The notes: generated by a model not told the origin, from the sequence alone. Counted from the stretch's first letter, positions 43,151-51,656 are shown. The stretch is DNA of 64,000 bases from Actinokineospora pegani (GCF_009745975.1 NZ_WHOL01000048.1:1-64000), one strand, 5' to 3'. Numbers and translations are program-made.

Positions 43151-44137
43151 TCAGAGGCCGACGGCGCGCTGCATGGCGGCGTTGTAGCGCGCGCCGGAGA
43201 AGCCGTCGGCGGGGGCGGCGGCCTCGATGGCGGCCAGGTCGTCCGCGGAGAGGTCGAGCGTGGCGGCGGCGACGTTCTCCGCGAGGTAGGTGCGGCGCTT
43301 CGTGCCCGGGATCGGCACCACGTCCTCGCCGCGCGACTGCACCCACGCCAGCGCCAACTGCCCGGCGGTGACGCCGCGCGCCGCGGCCAGGGTCTGCACG
43401 GCCTGGACGATGGACAGGTTGCGGTCGAAGTTCTCGCCGGTGAACCGCTCCATGCCCGCGCGCATGTCGCCGTCGGCGTACTCGGGCTTGGCGATCCGGC
43501 CGGTGAGGAAGCCGCGGCCCAGCGGGGAGAACGGCACGACGCCGATGCCGTGGGCGCGGCAGGTGGGCAGCACCTCGTCCTCGATGTCGCGCGTCCACAG
43601 CGACCACTCGCTCTGCAGCGCGGCGATCGGGTGCACGGCGGCGGCGCGGGCGATGGTGGCGGCCCCGGCCTCGGACATGCCGATGTGCCGGACCTTGCCC
43701 TCGGCGACCAGCTCGGCCATCGCCCCGATCGTGTCCTCGATCGGCACGCCGGGGTCGACCCGGTGCTGGTAGTAGAGGTCGATGTGGTCGACGCCGAGCC
43801 TGCGCAGCGACGCCTCGCACGAGGCGCGAACGTAGTCGCGGTCGCCGCGCACGACGAAGCCGTTGACCACGTCGGCGGACACGATGCCGAACTTCGTGGC
43901 CAGCACCACCCCGTCGCGCCGGCCCCGGACAGCCCGGCCCACCAGCTCCTCGTTGGCGCCGCCGCCGTAGACGTCGGCGGTGTCGAGCAGCGTCACGCCC
44001 GCGTCGAGCGCGGCGTGGATGGTGGCGACGGACTCGGCCTCGTCGTGACCGGTGCCGTAGCCGTGGCTCATGCCCATGCAGCCCAGGCCCTGCGCGCTGA
44101 CCGTCAGGCCGCCGAGGCGGCGGGTGGGAACGCTCAT
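43151..44137 (-). CDS. Aldo/keto reductase, copy 1
   Basis: The 328-residue enzyme has the same catalytic residues as its neighbour: [23 protein letters not shown]. Cofactor binding is through [16 protein letters not shown] 44137 overlaps the stop of the MerR gene (ATGA), which fixes the start and shows translational coupling. The tandem pair is best explained by duplication, with divergence mainly at the C-terminus and around residues 90-105. Confidence 0.9.
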   Translation of the reverse strand: MSVPTRRLGGLTVSAQGLGCMGMSHGYGTGHDEAESVATIHAALDAGVTLLDTADVYGGGANEELVGRAVRGRRDGVVLATKFGIVSADVVNGFVVRGDRDYVRASCEASLRRLGVDHIDLYYQHRVDPGVPIEDTIGAMAELVAEGKVRHIGMSEAGAATIARAAAVHPIAALQSEWSLWTRDIEDEVLPTCRAHGIGVVPFSPLGRGFLTGRIAKPEYADGDMRAGMERFTGENFDRNLSIVQAVQTLAAARGVTAGQLALAWVQSRGEDVVPIPGTKRRTYLAENVAAATLDLSADDLAAIEAAAPADGFSGARYNAAMQRAVGL

Positions 44138-44523
44138 GCGGTCGCCTCCTGGATTCCTGGCACGTCCGAGCACATGCGCTCGTAGTTGTCGATCTTGTAG
44201 TCCAGCACGTCCAGGCAGGACCGCAAGTCGGCCAGCCTGGCCTGGACGTCGGCGCGGTGCCGCTCGAGGATGCGCTTGCGCGGGGCCGCCGTGGCCGCGC
44301 CCTGGTGGCGCAGCCTGGCGTACTCGCGCATGAGCTTGATCGGCATGCCGGTGGTGCGCAGCCGGGTGAGGAAGCCCAGCCAAGCCAGGTCCTCGTCGGT
44401 GTAGGCCCGCCTGCCCCCGGAGTCGCGGGCAGGCGGGTCGATCAGCTCAATCCGCTCGTAGTACCTGAGAGTGTCGATCGACAGCCCACTGCGGTGGGCC
44501 GCCTCGGCGATCGCGTAGGTCAC
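44134..44523 (-). CDS. MerR-family regulator of the aldo/keto reductase operon
   Basis: The 129-residue regulator has a MerR winged helix ([20 protein letters not shown]), the wing [14 protein letters not shown], and a coiled dimerisation helix ending [16 protein letters not shown]. Two cysteines (SCLD and ERMC) lie in the effector region and could sense electrophiles or redox stress. Start GTG 44523 is seven bases after the -10, so the mRNA is predicted to be leaderless. The operator lies between its own -35 and -10, so it should autoregulate. Confidence 0.9.
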   Translation of the reverse strand: MTYAIAEAAHRSGLSIDTLRYYERIELIDPPARDSGGRRAYTDEDLAWLGFLTRLRTTGMPIKLMREYARLRHQGAATAAPRKRILERHRADVQARLADLRSCLDVLDYKIDNYERMCSDVPGIQEATA

Positions 44524-44530
44524 GGTGTCG

Positions 44531-44561
44531 ACCGTAGGAGCTGGAGTGCACTCCAGGTCAA
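44531..44561 (-). promoter_or_regulatory. MerR-type promoter with 19-base spacer
   Basis: Reading the minus strand, TTGACC (-35, 44561-44556) is followed by exactly 19 bases and TACGGT (-10, 44536-44531). The spacer carries most of the perfect palindrome CTGGAGTGCACTCCAG at 44541-44556. An over-long spacer with a central palindrome is the hallmark of MerR-activated promoters. Confidence 0.82.
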
Positions 44562-44764
44562 CCCGAAACCCCGCGCGCCCGCGCCAACACCACCCCCGCC
44601 TGCTCGGCGAACCGCGCCAGCGCCTCGACGGAGAACACCATCTCGAACCGCCCCGGCCGCATCCCGAACGCCACCTCGACGCCGTCGTCACCCGCGCTGA
44701 CCTCGATCGGGCACCCGTCGTCGATGTGCGCCCAGCCGCCGATGGTCATGTCCGAACCCAGCAT
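44558..44764 (-). CDS. Small hypothetical protein, 68 aa
   Basis: The predicted product (CPIEVSAGDDGVEVAFGMRP and FEMVFSVEALARFAEQAGVV) has a short beta-hairpin region followed by an amphipathic helix. Similar small proteins occur beside XRE/DUF397 loci, but I cannot name a family. Its 3' end overlaps the -35 element of the MerR promoter by four bases. No partner or signal sequence is visible. Confidence 0.55.
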   Translation of the reverse strand: MLGSDMTIGGWAHIDDGCPIEVSAGDDGVEVAFGMRPGRFEMVFSVEALARFAEQAGVVLARARGVSG

Positions 44765-44845
44765 CCCCGGGCCCTCCCCACTGTCTCAGTGACCGAAAGG
44801 ATTCGGTCGATCACAGCAAGCCCAACACCAGCTCGCAGGCCCTGC

Positions 44846-44932
44846 AACCTTGCACACGGGTGTTTCGCCATGATTTTCAAGAAACAGGATTTGCCTTGCG
44901 AGCCGAACACCAGGAACCTTGCACCCGGGGTG
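44846..44932 (+). promoter_or_regulatory. Two direct repeats upstream of the XRE gene
   Basis: AACCTTGCACACGGGTG at 44846-44862 and AACCTTGCACCCGGGGTG at 44915-44932 are near-identical direct repeats 69 bases apart in the region before the XRE regulator. They are candidates for operator sites of that regulator or for its promoter elements. Confidence 0.45.
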
Positions 44933-44948
44933 ACGAGGCCCCCACGGA

Positions 44949-45848
44949 GTGAAAGGCCCCCGGGTGCTCGAAGGAACGACCGGCTCGACCGTCCCCCGCC
45001 GCCAACTCGGCCGGTACCTGCGGGACCTCCGCAACCGGGCCCGGCTGACGCTCAAAGTCGCCGCCGTGGAGCTGGAGTGGTCCGAGGCCAAGATGTGGCG
45101 CATCGAGACCGGCCAGACCTCCCTGCGCAGTCTGGACGTGGAGGCCATGTGCAGGCTCTACGACGCACCGGTGGACCAGACGGAGATGTTGAAGGCCCTC
45201 GCCAAGGAGACCAAGGCCAAGGGCTGGTGGATGGCCGACAACGACGTCCTGCCGGAGGGCTTCTCGATCTACTTGGGCCTGGAGGAAGCTGCGGCACGAG
45301 TGCGCTCGTACGAGTCCGACCTGGTTCCAGGACTCCTGCAAACCGAGCGCTACGCTCGGGCGATCATGGGTGGCGGCAAGCGCGGCGCCGCCCCCGAGGA
45401 GATCAACCGGCGCGTCCAGATCCGGATGGCCCGCAAGGCGCTCTACACCCGCAGCACCAGGCCGGTGGACCTCCAGATCGTGCTGAGCGAGACCATCCTC
45501 AAACGCCCCATTGGCGGTCCGGAGGTGATGGTCGAACAACTCCGCGAGTTGATCACCGTGGGCAGCCGGGCGAACGTGACGATCCGGGTCGTCCCCTTCC
45601 GCGCGGGCCTCAATCTGGGCGTGCTGTCTGGAAGTTTCGTCCTGCTAGAGTTCCCGACCACGAGCAAGGGTCAGCCCAGCGAGCCCACCACGGTCTACGC
45701 AGATGGCTACACCGGGTCTCTGTTCCTCGACAAGCCTGCTGAGGTCGAGCGCCACGAACTCGCCTTCGCTGATTTGTGGGAGCACTGCCTGAGCCAGACG
45801 GACTCACTGACCTACATCGAGGCAGCGGCACGGGAGATGGATCGATGA
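44949..45848 (+). CDS. XRE-family regulator with DUF5753 domain
   Basis: The 299-residue protein has an N-terminal helix-turn-helix (LGRYLRDLRNRARLTLKVAA to WRIETGQTSLRSLDVEAMC) and the C-terminal DUF5753 domain beginning EAAARVRSYESDLVPGLLQT. This is the common Streptomyces/Pseudonocardiaceae arrangement paired with a DUF397 gene, which here overlaps its stop. Related pairs such as BldB-type and toxin-antitoxin-like systems influence development, but the target is unknown. GTG 44949 is the likely start. Confidence 0.9.
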   Translation: MKGPRVLEGTTGSTVPRRQLGRYLRDLRNRARLTLKVAAVELEWSEAKMWRIETGQTSLRSLDVEAMCRLYDAPVDQTEMLKALAKETKAKGWWMADNDVLPEGFSIYLGLEEAAARVRSYESDLVPGLLQTERYARAIMGGGKRGAAPEEINRRVQIRMARKALYTRSTRPVDLQIVLSETILKRPIGGPEVMVEQLRELITVGSRANVTIRVVPFRAGLNLGVLSGSFVLLEFPTTSKGQPSEPTTVYADGYTGSLFLDKPAEVERHELAFADLWEHCLSQTDSLTYIEAAAREMDR

Positions 45849-46015
45849 ACCAGACACGCTGGCGCAAGAGCAGCCACAGCGACGACCAGGGCAACTGCGT
45901 CGAACTCGCGATCATCGGCGACCGCACCGCCGCCCGCGACTCCAAGAACGCCACCGGCCCGGTCCTCACCTTTCCCACCAGCACCTGGACCGACTTCCTC
46001 ACCCGCACCCGCTAG
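45845..46015 (+). CDS. DUF397 protein
   Basis: The 56-residue product has the DUF397 hallmarks TRWRKSSHSDDQGNCVELA, VRDSK-like AARDSKN and a C-terminal WTDFL. Its ATG overlaps the stop of the XRE gene (ATGA), so the pair is coupled. DUF397 proteins are thought to act with their XRE partner, possibly as an antitoxin-like or modulating peptide. Its stop overlaps that of the convergent Imm1 gene. Confidence 0.9.
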   Translation: MNQTRWRKSSHSDDQGNCVELAIIGDRTAARDSKNATGPVLTFPTSTWTDFLTRTR

Positions 46016-46506
46016 CGGTCCCACAACCCCAACTCCATCAGCCACAACCGAGCCTCCCGAGCCCCCGGGTCCTCCTTCGACTCGTCATGCACGAACGGCG
46101 GCTCAACGAACTCCACCCACCGAACACAAGTGGGCAACTCCCGCGTCTCCACGAACTCCGCCACAACCGCCAACGCCACCTCCGCCGACACCTTCGACCC
46201 CGGCGGCAAGAACGTGGGATGGCCGCTGTACTGCGTCGCCTCCACCCAATCGTCAGCACCCCCGCCTTCGGGCACCAAGTCGGAGTCGTCCCGTCCGAGC
46301 CACTGCAGGTACCCATCCTCACCACACAACGCCAGCTTCAACGTGCGCATCCCGCGCCCGTCCGGGTCCGCGTAGACGTCGGTGTTGATGAACCACCCCT
46401 TGACGAAGGTCCCATCGTTCCTCGCCCGCAGATCCTCGACCACCGTCGAGCAGTCATCGTCGACCACGGAGAACGCATCCATCTCAACCGGCTGGTTCTT
46501 GGTCAT
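46012..46506 (-). CDS. Imm1-family immunity protein
   Basis: The 164-residue acidic cytoplasmic protein has the Imm1 pattern: an N-terminal strand (VEMDAFSVVDDDCSTVVEDL), a central FVKGWFINTDVYADPDGRG, and GYLQWLGRDD followed by an acidic C-terminal helix region. Imm1 proteins occur beside SCP1.201-like deaminase toxins. Its ATG overlaps the toxin stop (ATGA), so toxin and immunity are co-translated. It should bind and block the deaminase. Family assignment comes from pattern and context. Confidence 0.78.
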   Translation of the reverse strand: MTKNQPVEMDAFSVVDDDCSTVVEDLRARNDGTFVKGWFINTDVYADPDGRGMRTLKLALCGEDGYLQWLGRDDSDLVPEGGGADDWVEATQYSGHPTFLPPGSKVSAEVALAVVAEFVETRELPTCVRWVEFVEPPFVHDESKEDPGAREARLWLMELGLWDR

Positions 46507-47258
46507 CGCTTCGCCCTTCCCCGGTAGGTGAACCGGAATGCGTAGCCCCGAGCATCAGTTCCCAGCACAGTCAGTGAACTGCCTCCGGGAAGGTACTCCG
46601 GAAGCACACGATGGCAGGCGAACCGCTGCCTGTCAGACAACTCTGATCCGCACGGCGCGTGGTTGATCACCACCTGTCCGGATGTCGATCCCGTCTTGCG
46701 CATCATCGTCACCACCTTCATCTCCACGTGATTCCCGAGGTAATCGGCCTCATCGCACATGCCAATCTCCACCAGGACAGCTTTCGTCTCCTCCGCGAGC
46801 CAATCCCCGCGAGCGGCGGTGAACTTGCCACAGTTCCGCCCACCAATCTCCGCATACCCGGTCATCGGCGCATTCTTAATTCCCTTGATCACCCGAGGCG
46901 GCAAGTCCTGCTCATACGGCGAAGCCTCAGCCGGATACCGGTCCCCATACCGACTCACCACATCCGCCCGCCGATCCACCGCCCCCGACGCAGGCACCCC
47001 CTCCACCCGAGCCGCATAAGCCCGCACCTCACCCTCAACCCGCGCCAGCACCTCCCGCACCTCCCGCAACACCTGCTGCGACGCCACCACCCGCGCAACA
47101 GCCCCCCGAACCTCCACATCCGCGGACGCCCCAACCAGCCGCCCGTACTGCCCCACGGCAGCCAGCAGCTCAGTGTTGGCCACGAGCAAACCCCGCCGGG
47201 CAGCGGCCAACCCGTCCAATGCCTGCCGCAACGCAGCAAGAAGCCCAGAAACCGACAC
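46503..47258 (-). CDS. SCP1.201/DddA-like deaminase toxin
   Basis: The 251-residue protein has an N-terminal helical region (residues 1-85, LLAALRQALDGLAAARRGLL) without a signal peptide, a short linker, then a C-terminal toxin domain. The deaminase core shows H177-V-E179 (zinc ligand and catalytic Glu), INHAPC with Cys203 and a second Cys215, and the family strand LPGGSSLTVL. In DddA these residues bind zinc and deaminate cytosine in double-stranded DNA. Here 11 residues separate the cysteines rather than two. GTG 47258 was chosen over earlier codons. The Imm1 gene overlaps its stop. Confidence 0.78.
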   Translation of the reverse strand: MSVSGLLAALRQALDGLAAARRGLLVANTELLAAVGQYGRLVGASADVEVRGAVARVVASQQVLREVREVLARVEGEVRAYAARVEGVPASGAVDRRADVVSRYGDRYPAEASPYEQDLPPRVIKGIKNAPMTGYAEIGGRNCGKFTAARGDWLAEETKAVLVEIGMCDEADYLGNHVEMKVVTMMRKTGSTSGQVVINHAPCGSELSDRQRFACHRVLPEYLPGGSSLTVLGTDARGYAFRFTYRGRAKR

Positions 47259-47290
47259 AGCCTCGACGTTAACCGAGCGGTCTGACAGTC

Positions 47291-47674
47291 CTACTCCGTC
47301 TTGGGCAGCGCCCAAGCCTCCAACCGCTCCGCCAGCTTCGGCACCTCAACAGCCCCACGCCCAACCTCGCGAACCATCTCCAACGCGTCATCGTCGTCCG
47401 CGTCCAGCCACCACCCGTTGATGTCGCACATGGTCACGGCGGCGATCCACGCCAGCCGCCAGTTGCCCTCGGCGAGGGGGCGGGTGCGCACGATGGAGTC
47501 CAGGAGGGCGGCGGCCTTGAGCCACAGGGTGTCGTAGGCCTCGACGCCGAGGACGGTGGCGTGGGGGCGGTGGGCGGCGGAGTCCAGGAGGCCGAGGTCG
47601 CGCACGACGAGGTCGCCGCCGGTGGCGGCGGTGGCCAGCACCAGCAGGTCGCCCGCGTCGAGGTAGGCGGTCAC
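47291..47674 (-). CDS. Doc/Fic-like toxin with altered catalytic motif
   Basis: The 127-residue protein has the size and helical pattern of Doc toxins: YLDAGDLLVLA at the N-terminus, YDTLWLKAAALLDSIVRTRP, then the Fic loop region. The usual HxFx(D/E)GN(K/G)R motif reads RPLAEGNWRLAW, so the catalytic His is Arg and the Lys is Trp. Doc normally phosphorylates EF-Tu. The substitutions suggest reduced, changed or lost activity. A ribbon-helix-helix protein gene lies 22 bases upstream, where the antitoxin is expected. Confidence 0.75.
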   Translation of the reverse strand: MTAYLDAGDLLVLATAATGGDLVVRDLGLLDSAAHRPHATVLGVEAYDTLWLKAAALLDSIVRTRPLAEGNWRLAWIAAVTMCDINGWWLDADDDDALEMVREVGRGAVEVPKLAERLEAWALPKTE

Positions 47675-47696
47675 CCGGGAATGATCACAGACGGGC

Positions 47697-47903
47697 TCAG
47701 GCCGGGCCCATCCGGTCGAGCAGGCCGCGGTAGCGCGGGAGCACCCGGCCGAGGACCTCGGTGAGTTGCTCCTCCTTGTTCAGCCGCGCCCACCGGTCGG
47801 CCAGGGCCAGCCGCAGCACTTCCTGCTTGGAACGCCCCTCGGCCGCCGCGAGGGCGTCCAGTCGCGCGTTCTCCTCGTCGTTCAACCGCAGAGTCATCGC
47901 CAT
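47697..47903 (-). CDS. Ribbon-helix-helix (CopG-like) antitoxin
   Basis: The 68-residue protein begins MAMTLRLNDEENARLDALAA, the strand and first helix of a CopG/Arc-type DNA-binding dimer, followed by GRSKQEVLRLALADRW. A charged C-terminal helix would contact the toxin. ATG 47903 is seven bases after TACCGT, so the message may be leaderless, and an inverted repeat covers this -10. It likely represses its own promoter and pairs with the Doc-like gene downstream. Confidence 0.85.
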   Translation of the reverse strand: MAMTLRLNDEENARLDALAAAEGRSKQEVLRLALADRWARLNKEEQLTEVLGRVLPRYRGLLDRMGPA

Positions 47904-47909
47904 GACCAC

Positions 47910-47924
47910 CACGGTACCACCGTG
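47910..47924. promoter_or_regulatory. Operator candidate of the RHH antitoxin
   Basis: CACGGT and ACCGTG form a six-base inverted repeat around ACC. It overlaps the presumed -10 of the antitoxin gene, as expected for antitoxin autorepression, and lies 49 bases from the divergent TetR start. Confidence 0.6.
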
Positions 47925-47972
47925 ATACCAACGCGACGTGCGCTCGGCATCCGGCCGGGTACGCTGCCGTCC

Positions 47973-48569
47973 GTGCCCCGCCCGAAAACCCATGACGACG
48001 CCCTCCGGGTCCGCCTGCTCGACCGCGCCGGAGAGCTGTTGTCCCGCGAGGGCGCCTCCGCGCTGAGCCTGCGCCGCCTCGCCGCCGACGCCGACACCTC
48101 GACGACCGCCGTCTACTCGCTGTTCGGCGGCAAACCCGCGCTGGTGCGCGAGTTGTACGTGGAGGCGTTCCGCAGACTGGGCACCCGCCTGCGCGCCGTC
48201 GACGTCACCGGCGACCCGATGGGCGCGCTCAACCGCCTGGGCACCGCCTACCGGGAGAGCGCCCTGGCCGACCCGCACCTCTACGGCGTCATGTTCGGCG
48301 GCGTGATCCCCGGTTTCGAACCGGACGCGGAGGCCACCGCCGAGGCCCTGGCCGCCCTGGCCCCGCTGCTCGAGGTGATCACCAACGGCATCGACACCGG
48401 CCTGTTCAAGGCCGACCGCCCCGAGGACATGGCCATGGCCTGCTGGGGCATCGTCCACGGCCTGGTGTCGCTGGAGCTCGGCGGCACCCTGCCCCCGGAC
48501 CTCGACAGCGCCCGCACCTACGAGCTCGCCGTCCGCGTCAACACCGAGGGCTGGAGCAAGCGGGGCTGA
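47973..48569 (+). CDS. TetR-family regulator
   Basis: The 198-residue protein has a TetR helix-turn-helix (RLLDRAGELLSREGASALSL, then ADADTSTTAVYSLFGGKPAL) and a TetR_C ligand domain (residues 70-198, with VMFGGVIPGF and AMACWGIVHGLVSLEL). GTG 47973 is seven bases after TACGCT. The arginase-family gene follows after one base, so it is the most likely target besides autoregulation. Confidence 0.88.
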   Translation: MPRPKTHDDALRVRLLDRAGELLSREGASALSLRRLAADADTSTTAVYSLFGGKPALVRELYVEAFRRLGTRLRAVDVTGDPMGALNRLGTAYRESALADPHLYGVMFGGVIPGFEPDAEATAEALAALAPLLEVITNGIDTGLFKADRPEDMAMACWGIVHGLVSLELGGTLPPDLDSARTYELAVRVNTEGWSKRG

Positions 48570-48570
48570 C

Positions 48571-49317
48571 GTGACCATCCTCGTGCCGTACCACCAGGAC
48601 GAACGCCTGCCCGACGGCGACATCCCGCTGACGGCCGAGACCGTCGAGCCCGCGTTGCCCGACGGCGACACCTGGACCCGCCTGGTCGCGCTGGCGGACG
48701 CGGTCGCCGACCGGGTCGCCGCCCGGATCGGGGAGACCCCCGTGGTGGTGTCCGGTGACTGCCTGGTCGCGAACGCGACGATCACGGGCGCGCAGCGCGC
48801 TGGGCTGGACCCCTCGGTGGTCTGGTTCGACGCGCATGGCGACGTGCACACCCTCGAGACCTCGACCTCGGGCTACCTCGGCGGCATGGCGCTGCGGCTG
48901 GCGATGGGCGCGCACGCGGAGCGGTTCGCCACCCCGCTCGGGCTCCGCCCGCTGACCGAGCGCCAGGCGGTGCTGGTCGACGCGCGGGACCTCGACCCCG
49001 CCGAGGTGCGCTACCTGTCCACCAGCGACCTGCGGCGCCACCCCGTCACCGCGCTCAGCGCCGAACTGCTGCCCGAGGGCCCGCTGGTGCTGCACGTCGA
49101 CGTGGACGTGATCGACGCCGACGAGCAGCCGGGCATGCGCTTCCCCGCTCCGAACGGCCCCGCCCAGCGCGACGTGCTCGACGCGGCGCGGCGGGTGCTG
49201 ACCACCGGCCGGGTGGTCGCCGTGGACATCGCCTGCCCCTGGCGCCCGGCCCGCGACGAGCAGGAGCGAGACCGCCGGGCCCGCCTGCTCGGCGACCTCC
49301 TCGCCCTGACCGGCTAG
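48571..49317 (+). CDS. Arginase/agmatinase-family ureohydrolase
   Basis: The 248-residue protein has the dimanganese motifs [10 protein letters not shown] and [15 protein letters not shown]. The first metal motif, normally GGDHS, reads SGDCLVA, so the His ligand is Cys. Such variants occur in actinobacterial relatives whose substrates are unknown. It is shorter than classical arginases (about 300 residues). It follows the TetR gene by one base and shares its terminal CTAG with the convergent upp gene. Confidence 0.8.
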   Translation: MTILVPYHQDERLPDGDIPLTAETVEPALPDGDTWTRLVALADAVADRVAARIGETPVVVSGDCLVANATITGAQRAGLDPSVVWFDAHGDVHTLETSTSGYLGGMALRLAMGAHAERFATPLGLRPLTERQAVLVDARDLDPAEVRYLSTSDLRRHPVTALSAELLPEGPLVLHVDVDVIDADEQPGMRFPAPNGPAQRDVLDAARRVLTTGRVVAVDIACPWRPARDEQERDRRARLLGDLLALTG

Positions 49318-49937
49318 ACAGCCCCGTACTGGCGGTCGCCCGCGTCGCCGAGGCCGGGGACGATGAAGCCCGAGTCGTTCAGGCGCTCGTCGACGCTCGA
49401 CGTCACCAAGCGCACCGGCAGGCCTGCCTTGGACAGCGCCTCGATGCCCTCCGGGGCGGCCAGCACGCAGATGGCGGTCACGTCGGAGGCGCCGCGCTCC
49501 ACCAGCAGCTTGATCGTGTAGACCATCGAGCCGCCCGTGGCCAGCATCGGGTCCAGCACGAACACCGGGCGACCGGCCAGGGACTCCGGCAGCGACTCCA
49601 TGTACGGCGTGGGCTGCAGGGTCTCCTCGTCGCGGGCCAGGCCGACGAAGCCCATCTGGGCGTCCGGGATGAGCTTGTGCGCCTGGTCGGCCATGCCCAG
49701 GCCCGCCCGCAGGACCGGCACGAGCAGCGGCGGGTTGGCCAGCCAGTGCCCGTCGGTGCGGGCGACCGGCGTGTGGATGCGCTCGGTGCGGACCTCGGCG
49801 CCGCGCATGGCCTCGTAGGTGAGCATGACGGTGAGCTCTTGCAGCGCCGCGCGGAAGGTGGCCGAGTCGGTTCGCGCGTCCCGCATGACGGTGAGGCGGG
49901 CTTTGGCCAGGGGGTGGTCCACGGTCAGGACGTCCAT
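49314..49937 (-). CDS. upp: Uracil phosphoribosyltransferase
   Basis: The 207-residue enzyme makes UMP from uracil and PRPP. It has the N-terminal [13 protein letters not shown], the PRPP loop region [13 protein letters not shown] and the uracil-binding [11 protein letters not shown] near the C-terminus. ATG 49937 gives the family length; TACGGT lies eight bases upstream, suggesting a leaderless message. In mycobacteria upp also lies near deoD, pmmB and add. Confidence 0.95.
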   Translation of the reverse strand: MDVLTVDHPLAKARLTVMRDARTDSATFRAALQELTVMLTYEAMRGAEVRTERIHTPVARTDGHWLANPPLLVPVLRAGLGMADQAHKLIPDAQMGFVGLARDEETLQPTPYMESLPESLAGRPVFVLDPMLATGGSMVYTIKLLVERGASDVTAICVLAAPEGIEALSKAGLPVRLVTSSVDERLNDSGFIVPGLGDAGDRQYGAV

Positions 49938-50010
49938 GGGGCGACACCGTAGCGGTTGACCGGGCAGAACCCCTCTACTACTGAGCACGGGAACCGCTAC
50001 CCTCGCACGT

Positions 50011-50685
50011 GTGAGCGAGCAGCCCAGCAGCCCGGGTCCGGAGGAGATGCGCGCCTCCAACACCGACCGTGAGCGCTATGCCAAGGTCTTGCACGACGCG
50101 ATGGCCGATGGCCGATTGACTGTCACCGAGATGGAAGAGCGGCTGGACGTCGTCTACGCCGCCAAGACCTTCGGCGAGTTGCAGCCGGTGCTGCGCGACC
50201 TGCCCGGCCAGGAGCTCGTGCAGGTCCCGCAGAACCCGCCCGTGCCGCACCTGCCCGGCACGACGCCCGCACCGCACCAGTCCACGTCGATGATCGGGGG
50301 CCGGGGCACCAGCAACGGCGCGTTCGCGGTCATGTCCGGCGCCGAGCGCTCCGGGGTGTGGACGGTGCCGCCGACGTTCAACGCAGTCGCGGTGATGGGC
50401 GGGGTGGAACTCGACCTGACGCAGGCGCGGTTCGAGGAGGAGGAGACCGTGATCCAGGCGTTCGCCCTGATGGGCGGCGTGGAGATCACCGTCCCGCCGG
50501 ACATCACCGTGTACGTGACCGGGTCCGGGCTCATGGGCGGCTTCGAGGGCCGCAAGGTCTCCAACCAGATCGGGCCGCCCGGGGCGCCGGTCGTGCGGAT
50601 CACCGGCTTCGCCATCATGGGCGGGGTCGAGGTGCGCCCACCCAAGAAGCGCAAGCGCAAGCGCGAACGCGACCAGATCGAGTAG
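50011..50685 (+). CDS. DUF1707 plus LiaF-like C-terminal domain protein
   Basis: The 224-residue protein has an N-terminal DUF1707 domain ([20 protein letters not shown] to [11 protein letters not shown]), a Pro-rich linker, and a beta-helical C-terminal region with repeated MGGVE motifs ([30 protein letters not shown]). The latter resembles the LiaF/cell-wall-active antibiotic response domain. A Lys/Arg-rich tail ([10 protein letters not shown]) ends the protein. No membrane helix is present, so it may work at the inner membrane face. TACCCT lies seven bases before GTG. Confidence 0.85.
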   Translation: MSEQPSSPGPEEMRASNTDRERYAKVLHDAMADGRLTVTEMEERLDVVYAAKTFGELQPVLRDLPGQELVQVPQNPPVPHLPGTTPAPHQSTSMIGGRGTSNGAFAVMSGAERSGVWTVPPTFNAVAVMGGVELDLTQARFEEEETVIQAFALMGGVEITVPPDITVYVTGSGLMGGFEGRKVSNQIGPPGAPVVRITGFAIMGGVEVRPPKKRKRKRERDQIE

Positions 50686-50780
50686 TGAGCCGCATCTCTT
50701 GTCCGACGCGCGGTGTTACAGCGCCACCCATCACACCGATAGGGGGGCGACGCGTCCGTCCCCGCCGGAGGTGCCCCGCT

Positions 50781-51575
50781 ATGTGGCCGTTCCACCGCAA
50801 GCGCTCGTCGGCGCGCCCCTGCGCGCCCATCCCGGGTGACCGGGTCTCGCTGCCCGACCACGGGCGGGTCCCGGTGCTCGCCGCGGGCGCGCACCAGAAC
50901 GGGTTGTTGGCCGCCGCGGTCGGCCAGGCCGCGGGCGATCACCTGCACGCCACGGCGGCGCTGGTGCCCGACAACCGGGGCGCGGTCCGGGTGGACGTGC
51001 TGATCGACGGGCGCAACGTCACCGCGGGCACGCTGCCCGGCGAGATCGGCCGCGAGTACCAGCCGGTGCTGACCAGGATCGGCGAGCGCGGCCAGGTCGG
51101 CACCTGCCCGGCCCGCATCACCGGCGGCGGCGACGCCCCGTACGGGGTCTACCTGCTGCTGTCGCCCCCGCGTGACCTCGAGGTGTTCACCGGCGAGCGG
51201 GACCCGATGGTCGCCTACGCGACGAGCTCTCGCGTGCAGCTCTGGGATGAGCGGACCTGCTCGGCCACCCGCGAGGAAGAGCACCAGGACACGCTCGCCG
51301 CACACGCGCCCGTCGCGGGGCAGAGCAGCAGGGACGTGCTGGTGACCCTGGGCTTCTGCGGCATCACCAGCGGCCGCTACCAGGGCGAGAGCGCCATCGA
51401 GGTGCGGATCGGCGGGCAGCGGGTCGGTCAGTTGACCTACGCCATGAGCCTGCGCTACGAGCAGCCGGTGCGGGCGCTGCTGGCCACCGGCGTCGAGGTG
51501 GCCTGCTGCGCGGTGACCAGGCGCACCCACGACGGCGTCCGGATCGAGCTGAAGCTCCCCCAGGTCACCGACTAG
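50781..51575 (+). CDS. Hypothetical protein, 264 aa
   Basis: ATG 50781 has GGAGG at suitable spacing. The protein starts MWPFHRKRSSARP, followed by several beta-rich segments such as VDVLIDGRNVTAGTLPGEIG and SAIEVRIGGQRVGQLTYAMS. The repeated pattern of a strand, G-x-R-V-G-x-L and a strand suggests two similar beta-rich domains, perhaps related to HIRAN-like folds, but the assignment is uncertain. No membrane segment or signal peptide is visible. Codon use is normal for the region. Confidence 0.7.
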   Translation: MWPFHRKRSSARPCAPIPGDRVSLPDHGRVPVLAAGAHQNGLLAAAVGQAAGDHLHATAALVPDNRGAVRVDVLIDGRNVTAGTLPGEIGREYQPVLTRIGERGQVGTCPARITGGGDAPYGVYLLLSPPRDLEVFTGERDPMVAYATSSRVQLWDERTCSATREEEHQDTLAAHAPVAGQSSRDVLVTLGFCGITSGRYQGESAIEVRIGGQRVGQLTYAMSLRYEQPVRALLATGVEVACCAVTRRTHDGVRIELKLPQVTD

Positions 51576-51656
51576 GTCCACAGTGGAATAGAACCGGCAA
51601 CCCAGCCGCAACGCGGTGGTGACGGCGGCACAACACCGGGAGCGCCCAATGGGCGG

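Noticed and set aside
43151-44383. An N-terminally extended aldo/keto reductase starting at 44383
   Set aside because: The extension is an out-of-frame reading of the MerR gene. ATG 44137 overlaps the MerR stop and matches the paralogue's N-terminus exactly.
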